DNA of 11,037 nt from CAYYJM01 sp964471755 (GTDB lineage Bacteria > Planctomycetota > Planctomycetia > Gemmatales > Gemmataceae), in NCBI GenBank assembly GCA_964471755.1, contig CAYYJM010000222.1, positions 1 through 11,037 of the forward strand. Reading direction: 5' to 3'. Under the pieces are notes generated by a model. That model saw nothing but the letters and a program-made list of their open reading frames with translations. It was not told where the DNA came from and searched no databases. Made by a program: the position numbers and the translations under genes. Positions 6,699 to 11,037 of this stretch are shown one piece after another (the first letter of the stretch is position 1; each line of letters begins with the position of its first letter).

Positions 6699-6965
6699 CT
6701 ATTTTCGCAGGCCCAGTTTCTGAATCACGGCCAGGTATCGATTGCGATCCTTGGTCTTCAGGTACGTCAGGAGGCCGGACCGCTTGCTGACCATCTGTAG
6801 CAGACCGCGCCGCGAGGCGTGGTCTTTCTTGTGCAGTCGCATATGCTCGTGCAGTTCGTTGATTCGAGCGGTCAATAGCGCGATCTGCACTTCCGGTGAA
6901 CCGGTATCGGTCGGCTCGCGTCGGAACTGGTCAATGATTTCCGTCTTGCGGTCCTTCGTGATCAT
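6699..6965 (-). CDS. rpsO: 30S ribosomal protein S15
   Basis: S15 binds 16S rRNA early in assembly of the small subunit platform. The 88-residue protein has normal family length and the signature stretches DTGSPEVQ (20-27), HKKDHASRRGLL (45-56) and the ending IQKLGLRK. The ATG at 6965 follows GTGAGG with about 6 nt spacing; the open frame continues 15 codons upstream but those are not part of S15. The leader between a plausible promoter and the ATG is roughly 70 nt, long enough for the S15-mRNA autoregulation known in other bacteria, although I do not recognise a specific leader fold. pnp follows on the same strand and corA lies upstream. Confidence 0.98.
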   Translation of the reverse strand: MITKDRKTEIIDQFRREPTDTGSPEVQIALLTARINELHEHMRLHKKDHASRRGLLQMVSKRSGLLTYLKTKDRNRYLAVIQKLGLRK

Positions 6966-7041
6966 CTCGGGCCTCACCACCCTCCGCCGGGGTTCCCTTG
7001 ATCTCGTCACCCAAATCCAAAAACACTCTTCTACTCTAGGT

Positions 7042-7069
7042 ATGGTACCAGCCAGCGAAGGGATTGCAA
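7042..7069 (-). promoter_or_regulatory. Possible housekeeping promoter of rpsO
   Basis: On the minus strand TTGCAA (7069-7064) and TACCAT (7047-7042) are 16 bp apart. Each matches 4 of 6 consensus bases. They lie in the AT-richer gap between the corA stop and the rpsO start, where a promoter is expected, but the matches are modest. Confidence 0.33.
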
Positions 7070-7077
7070 GTGAGAAA

Positions 7078-8109
7078 TCAGATCCATTTCCGCCAGCGGA
7101 AGATGGCCAGTGGCACCACTCCCGCCAGGATCATGAATATCAGTGCCACCCAGAAACCGTACGCCTTGCCCCACGTCTCGTCCGCGTTGGTCGGGAACAG
7201 GTCGTAGTTCATGCCGTAGATGCCGGCGATCAGCGTCATCGGCAAGGTCACCGTCGAGATGATCGTCAGCATCTTCATCACCTCGTTGAGCCGATTCGAC
7301 TGGGACGCCAGGTGCATTTCCATCAGGTCGTGGACCTGCTCGCGCGACAGTTCGATGATCTCGATGAAGCGCGTCAGATGGTCCAGCACGTTGCGGTAGT
7401 AGACCGCCTCGCGATCGTCGATCAGGGCGAACTCGGCCCGACTCAGACGGATGACCACCTCGCGTTCGATCATGAGCGACTTGCGAAGGCCGGCCACGAT
7501 CTGCTTGAAGGTCAGAATCCGCTGGAAGAGTTTCGTCGTCGGCCGATTGAACACGGCCGTCTCCAGGTCGTCGATGTGGTCCTCCAGACAGTCCATGACC
7601 GGGGCGTAGAAATCGACCACCTTGTCGAGGACGAGATGAAAGAGGTAGTCCGGCCCACGCGTCGCCTGGATGGCTCCCCGGTCGAGAGCCTCGAGCACCT
7701 CGGTGACCGAAACCAGACCGATCGCGTGATGCGTGATCAACAGCGTCTGGCTCATCACGGCCGAGAGCTGGGTCACCATGGGAACCTCCGGAAGTCCGGG
7801 CCGGGACTGGCGGAGGTGGTCGTAGGTGTGCGGATCCAGCGGATTGACGATCAGGAAGAGGTAGTCACGGAACTCTTCAACTTTGGGCAGATGAGGCGGC
7901 GAGCCCGGGTTGCGCCGCAGATAGGCGATGTCCTCCAGCGTCAGCATGTGGACGGGAAAGTACTTCACGAAGACCTGCTCCTCCTCTTCGAGAGTCGGAT
8001 TGTCCAGGTCGATCCAGAGAATCTGCCCGGCGTCCGGGTCGGTCAGGGCTTCCGGGCCGCGCCAGGAGCCGGCCTGCGTCGCCTCGTTCCAGCAGTAGAC
8101 GTGGATCAT
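7078..8109 (-). CDS. corA: CorA-family magnesium/metal transporter
   Basis: CorA forms a pentameric inner-membrane channel for Mg2+ and sometimes Co2+ or Ni2+. The 343-residue protein has a long N-terminal cytoplasmic region, including the alpha-helical stalk (LSREQVHDLMEMHLASQSNR), then TM1 ending in the diagnostic GMN motif (299-301, in GIYGMNYD). A short periplasmic loop, TM2 (about 318-337) and a basic C-terminus RWRKWI follow. The loop lacks the common MPEL sequence. The start at 8109 (MIHVYCW) is preceded by AGGGAG about 9 nt upstream; an in-frame ATG 12 codons earlier gives an arginine-rich extension and is less likely. The gene is divergent from the small membrane protein at 8188, sharing a 78-bp intergenic region with an inverted repeat. 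Confidence 0.95.
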   Translation of the reverse strand: MIHVYCWNEATQAGSWRGPEALTDPDAGQILWIDLDNPTLEEEEQVFVKYFPVHMLTLEDIAYLRRNPGSPPHLPKVEEFRDYLFLIVNPLDPHTYDHLRQSRPGLPEVPMVTQLSAVMSQTLLITHHAIGLVSVTEVLEALDRGAIQATRGPDYLFHLVLDKVVDFYAPVMDCLEDHIDDLETAVFNRPTTKLFQRILTFKQIVAGLRKSLMIEREVVIRLSRAEFALIDDREAVYYRNVLDHLTRFIEIIELSREQVHDLMEMHLASQSNRLNEVMKMLTIISTVTLPMTLIAGIYGMNYDLFPTNADETWGKAYGFWVALIFMILAGVVPLAIFRWRKWI

Positions 8110-8140
8110 GTCTCCCCGCTCCCTTCGCCGTCGCGGTCTG

Positions 8141-8172
8141 TACAATCAAGGATGCCACCCGCTCCGATTGTA
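8141..8172. promoter_or_regulatory. 7-bp inverted repeat carrying -10-like TACAAT on both strands (divergent control region)
   Basis: TACAATC (8141-8147) and GATTGTA (8166-8172) are perfect reverse complements around 18 nt, in the middle of the 78-bp gap between divergent corA and the 8188 gene. Each arm reads TACAAT (5 of 6 to the -10 consensus) outward on its own strand. No good -35 hexamers are seen at 16-18 bp. It could be a pair of facing promoters, a single operator controlling both genes, or both. Confidence 0.4.
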
Positions 8173-8187
8173 CCGAGGAGGCCCCAC

Positions 8188-8628
8188 ATGAACATCTGGT
8201 TGCTTCTGCTCCTGCTCTTCGGGGGCTACTTCGCTTATCGCTGGTATCAGGGTCTGGAGTCCGGCGCACAGCTCGACTTCCAGACCGCCATGCTGCAAGA
8301 CTCGGCACGCTACCTCAGCCCCGTCGTCGGCCTGAGCCCCGACGACACCGTGGCCGGCTTGCAGGCCATCCTCGCAGGCCATACCCCGCCGGCGGAACTG
8401 GCGGCGCTGCAGCGCATCGAGTACGAGATCGTCAAGGAGACGGCCGACCGTGCGTGTCGGACCCTGCACATCACGATGGCCACACCGGACGGCCCACAGA
8501 CCGGCAAGGTCCACCGCCGCATGGGCTGGGATTCGCTGCCGGCCAACCTCAAGGAACGCTTCGTCGTCGCCAGCGGAAACAGCCTGACGTTCCTGCTGAT
8601 CGATCGGACACCGAAGCAACTCGTCTGA
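8188..8628 (+). CDS. Small membrane-anchored protein of unknown function
   Basis: I do not recognise this 146-residue protein. It begins with one hydrophobic segment (residues 3-18, WLLLLLLFGGYFAYRW), probably an uncleaved membrane anchor, and the rest is a soluble domain of mixed alpha/beta character. Notable stretches are YEIVKETADRACRTLHI, which looks like a beta strand, and KVHRRMGWDSLP. The ATG at 8188 has GAGGAGG 7 nt upstream, so it is well supported as a gene. It is divergent from corA and ends 4 bp before the oppositely oriented DUF1499 gene, leaving no room for a separate terminator. Confidence 0.8.
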   Translation: MNIWLLLLLLFGGYFAYRWYQGLESGAQLDFQTAMLQDSARYLSPVVGLSPDDTVAGLQAILAGHTPPAELAALQRIEYEIVKETADRACRTLHITMATPDGPQTGKVHRRMGWDSLPANLKERFVVASGNSLTFLLIDRTPKQLV

Positions 8629-8632
8629 GCCG

Positions 8633-9091
8633 TCACCCGGCGAAGGCCGTCCGGATGGCCTCCATCCGCGTCCGGTTGACGCCGAGGTCCGACCGGCCCG
8701 CCCGGCTGGCGCTGCGGAAGTGGATCACCTTCGCCGGTGCGTCCAGGAGGAACTCCACGTCATCGACGTAGCGAAAGATCAGACTCGTGAACTCGGCGTG
8801 GAGGTAGCCGTCCGCATCGGTGATGATCTGGCAACGGACCTGCCGGGCCAGCACGTCCCGGAGTCGCTGCCAGGCCGTCGCCGGATCGCCGTCGAACGTC
8901 AGCGGGGGGATACCGTGGACGGTGTCGCTGTCGAACGAGCAGACGCAGTTGGGCGTGGCCGGACACGCGGCGAGTCGGCCGGCGGTGACGCCGAGGTTGT
9001 CCGGCTTGCGCGCGAAGAGGCTGAAGCTGGCCAGGACGAGTAGCCCCACGAGCAGTGTGATCCCCGCGAACAGCAGCACCTTCGTGAGCAT
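8633..9091 (-). CDS. DUF1499 family protein, membrane-anchored
   Basis: This 152-residue protein has an N-terminal membrane segment (about 4-26) followed by a DUF1499 domain. The hallmarks are PDNLGVTAGRLAACPATPNCV (30-50), the HGIPPLTF block, YLHAEFTSLIFRYVDDVEF (96-114) and RSASRAGRSDLGVNR (126-140). The family's biochemical role is not established. The domain is expected outside the cytoplasm, and cysteines 43, 49 and 51 could form a disulfide or bind metal (inference). The ATG at 9091 has a purine-rich GAGAGAGGGAG upstream. The gene converges on the 8188 gene, with stop codons 4 bp apart. Confidence 0.9.
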   Translation of the reverse strand: MLTKVLLFAGITLLVGLLVLASFSLFARKPDNLGVTAGRLAACPATPNCVCSFDSDTVHGIPPLTFDGDPATAWQRLRDVLARQVRCQIITDADGYLHAEFTSLIFRYVDDVEFLLDAPAKVIHFRSASRAGRSDLGVNRTRMEAIRTAFAG

Positions 9092-9141
9092 GGCGCTCCC
9101 TCTCTCGTGGACGACGTCTCATCTTCCATCTGTAGGAACCC

Positions 9142-9160
9142 GGCCAGCGATGTTCTGGCC
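9142..9160. repeat. 6-bp inverted repeat upstream of the cytochrome gene
   Basis: GGCCAG (9142-9147) and CTGGCC (9155-9160) flank 7 nt, followed by TTTCC. It lies just upstream of a possible promoter for the propeller/cytochrome gene and downstream of no plus-strand gene, so an operator is more likely than a terminator. In GC-rich DNA a match of this length may be chance. Confidence 0.25.
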
Positions 9161-9167
9161 TTTCCGC

Positions 9168-9196
9168 TTCCCAGCCGGCATCGTCTGCATTACAGT
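9168..9196 (+). promoter_or_regulatory. Possible housekeeping promoter of the propeller/cytochrome gene
   Basis: TTCCCA (9168-9173) and TACAGT (9191-9196) are separated by exactly 17 bp, each matching 4 of 6 consensus bases, in the divergent gap between the DUF1499 gene and the cytochrome gene. The leader would be about 35-40 nt. Confidence 0.3.
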
Positions 9197-9238
9197 CGGA
9201 AGATATTGGTTCGTGCCACGCCGGAAACGGGAGACGAG

Positions 9239-10978
9239 ATGATGCTGCGGATTGGTCTGGGGCTCGCGCTGGCGGCCCTGCTCCTGGCGGCCTGGGTCGG
9301 CTTCACCGCACCGGGCACGAGTGCCCCCACGCTACCGACGCCGGAAGCCCACTGGCGGCATCCCGTCGCCCTGGCCCAGCTCGAACCGGGCAGCCTGGTG
9401 ACAGCCAATCGTCGCTCGGGTTCGCTCTCCCTGGTCAATCTGGCCACGAAGCACGTCGAGGAATTCGAGGCCGGCCGATCGCTCGTCGATGTCGCTGTCC
9501 ATGACGGCGTCGTCCTCGCCGTGGACGAGGCGGCGAACCAACTCATTCGCCTGCGCCACCACGACGGCCTGCTGTCGGTGACGGATCGCCTCGCCGTACC
9601 GCTGGGGCCAGCCGCAGTCCGGTTGTCGGCCGATGGCTGCCGGGCCTACGTCACCAGCCGATGGGGCAAGAGCGTCTCGGCCATCGATCTCGGCGATGCG
9701 ATGACGATCCGCTGGACGACGCCGCTACCATTCGCACCCCAGCCGCTGACGATCAGCCCGGCTGGCAAGCATCTTGTCGCTGGCGATGCCTTCGTCGGTC
9801 AGGTGGCTCTGCTCGATGCCGGCTCGGGTAAGTTGACCAGCGTCCGTCAGCTGCCCGGCCACAACCTCGGCGGCTTTACCTGGAGCCCCGACGGCAAGCA
9901 CCTACTCGTCGCCTACTCCGTCATGGACCAGGGCACCGAGGCGACGATGTACAACGTCCACTGGGGCAACGTCGTCGTCCATCGTCTGCGGCAACTCGAT
10001 GCGGCAAGTGTCCTGAATCCCAACGCCGATCTGCTCGTCGGCAGCAAGCACTACGTCCTCGACGGCCTGACGAATGGGGCGACCGATCCGGGGCCGGGCG
10101 CGTTCGACCCAGCCGGCCGGATGCTGCTCTGCATCGGCGGCCTCGATACCGTGATGCTCGACGCTCGCACCGATGGTCTGCGCGAGCGTGTTCGGGTTGG
10201 CAAGCGACCGGCCGGCGTGGTCGTCGATGCCAGGATGAATCGAGCCTACGTCGCCACGACGTTCGATGATCGAATCGCCGTCCTCGATCTGGATGCCGGT
10301 CGTGCCGTGGCCCCGATTGCGCTGGGGCCGACGCCAGCGCTGACCGACGAGGTGCGCGGCGAGCAACTCTTCCATGACGCCCGGTTGTCCCACAATGGCT
10401 GGATGTCGTGCCACACCTGCCACAGCGACGGCCACACCAACGGCAAGCGGGCCGACACCCTGGCCGACAGCACGCACGGCACGCCGAAGCGGGTCCTGTC
10501 GCTGCTCGGTGTCGCCCAGACGGGACCATGGAACTGGCGTGGCCAGAGCCAGCGACTGGAAGATGTCATCGATCGCTCGCTGCGGACGACGATGTACCCC
10601 GACGACGTGCTGCGCGACGACATCCGGGCCCTGGCCGCGTACCTGCGGACGCTGCCGCCTCCGCCGGCCGCACCAGTGGTTGATGTCAATGCCGTGTCAC
10701 GCGGCAAGGCCCTGTTCGGTGTCCAGGGCTGCGCCCGATGTCATACACCGCCGCTCTACACCAGCAACCGGATCGTGGACGTGGACATCCACGACGAGAA
10801 GGGGGCGAAGGAGTTCAATCCGCCGTCGCTGCGCGGTGTGCGTTTCGGTGGGCCGTACTTCCATGACAACCGGGCGGCGACACTCGCGGACGTCTTCCGC
10901 GTCCACAAGCACCAGCTCAAGGGCGAGTTGTCGGCCGAGGAGGTGCGCGATCTGGTGGCGTTCCTGGAGTCGTTGTGA
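9239..10978 (+). CDS. Exported beta-propeller protein with C-terminal di-heme cytochrome c / MauG-type peroxidase region
   Basis: This 579-residue protein starts with a hydrophobic leader (LGLALAALLLAAWVGF) that should direct it to the periplasm as a signal peptide or anchor. Residues from about 40 to 370 are YVTN/NHL-like propeller repeats (SLVTANRRSGSLSLVNL, RAYVTSRWGKSVSAIDL, RAYVATTFDDRIAVLDL). The C-terminal part has two heme c sites, CHTCH (391-395) and CARCH (498-502). The surroundings, GWMSCHTCHSDGHTNGKR, FNPPSLRGV and GPYFHDNRA, are typical of the di-heme cytochrome c peroxidase/MauG superfamily. A redox enzyme or electron-transfer role is likely; substrate and partners are unknown. 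ATG at 9239 or the adjacent ATG at 9242 can be used, with GGGAG 5 or 8 nt upstream; the open frame before it shows no family features. Nothing recognisable lies in the 59 bases after the stop. Confidence 0.9.
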   Translation: MMLRIGLGLALAALLLAAWVGFTAPGTSAPTLPTPEAHWRHPVALAQLEPGSLVTANRRSGSLSLVNLATKHVEEFEAGRSLVDVAVHDGVVLAVDEAANQLIRLRHHDGLLSVTDRLAVPLGPAAVRLSADGCRAYVTSRWGKSVSAIDLGDAMTIRWTTPLPFAPQPLTISPAGKHLVAGDAFVGQVALLDAGSGKLTSVRQLPGHNLGGFTWSPDGKHLLVAYSVMDQGTEATMYNVHWGNVVVHRLRQLDAASVLNPNADLLVGSKHYVLDGLTNGATDPGPGAFDPAGRMLLCIGGLDTVMLDARTDGLRERVRVGKRPAGVVVDARMNRAYVATTFDDRIAVLDLDAGRAVAPIALGPTPALTDEVRGEQLFHDARLSHNGWMSCHTCHSDGHTNGKRADTLADSTHGTPKRVLSLLGVAQTGPWNWRGQSQRLEDVIDRSLRTTMYPDDVLRDDIRALAAYLRTLPPPPAAPVVDVNAVSRGKALFGVQGCARCHTPPLYTSNRIVDVDIHDEKGAKEFNPPSLRGVRFGGPYFHDNRAATLADVFRVHKHQLKGELSAEEVRDLVAFLESL

Positions 10979-11037
10979 TCTTCATTTATCGGCAGTAAGG
11001 AAAGTAATGCACGCTTGGCCTGATGTTTGCAGCGGTA

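Noticed and set aside
4337..6790. 817-codon open frame on the plus strand opposite pnp
   Set aside because: It mirrors pnp codon by codon in GC-rich DNA, has biased composition and no recognisable domain; pnp on the other strand is certain.
9157..9171. TGGCC-like start of a sigma-54 site upstream of the cytochrome gene
   Set aside because: The -12 half does not match TTGC at the required spacing.
1..11037. CRISPR arrays, tRNA/rRNA genes, insertion sequences, integrases, toxin-antitoxin or defence genes
   Set aside because: I looked for these on both strands and saw none that I could support.

Overview
The window looks like a piece of a GC-rich planctomycete-type chromosome (my inference, moderate confidence). 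The grounds are the gene families seen: a soluble histidine kinase of a kind I associate with planctomycetes, a beta-propeller/di-heme cytochrome c protein, and a good sigma-54 promoter. A run of ten Ns at 632-641 inside a gene shows that this is a draft or metagenomic scaffold.

Layout. Six genes run on the minus strand. Read in their own direction from right to left they are corA (magnesium/metal channel), rpsO (ribosomal protein S15), pnp (polynucleotide phosphorylase), a histidine kinase fused to a D-amino-acid-aminotransferase-like enzyme, a small glycine-zipper stress-type membrane protein, and mfd (transcription-repair coupling factor), which runs off the left edge just before its Walker A motif. 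To the right of corA lie a divergent small membrane-anchored hypothetical gene (+), a DUF1499 protein (-) that converges on it with only 4 bp between stop codons, and a long exported propeller/cytochrome c protein (+). No tRNA, rRNA, CRISPR array, transposase or other mobile element is visible.

How the genes relate. rpsO-pnp is the classic ribosome/RNA-turnover pair. It carries a strong 10-bp hairpin between the genes and a second hairpin just upstream of the pnp ribosome-binding site, an arrangement reminiscent of the enterobacterial rpsO terminator and pnp autoregulatory leader. The other genes look like individually controlled housekeeping or stress functions. The stress-type gene has a near-consensus sigma-54 element (2483-2498) and an upstream perfect inverted repeat that could bind an enhancer-binding activator. 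mfd has a perfect TATAAT that overlaps the apparent ATG, which points to the downstream GTG as the true start.

Most unusual points: the in-frame kinase-aminotransferase fusion; its leader, which has no Shine-Dalgarno but does have a degenerate 7-nt repeat and a 19-bp imperfect inverted repeat; and the sigma-54 control region of the glycine-zipper gene. I see no clear defence system or biosynthetic cluster. Most of the window is ordinary core chromosome.
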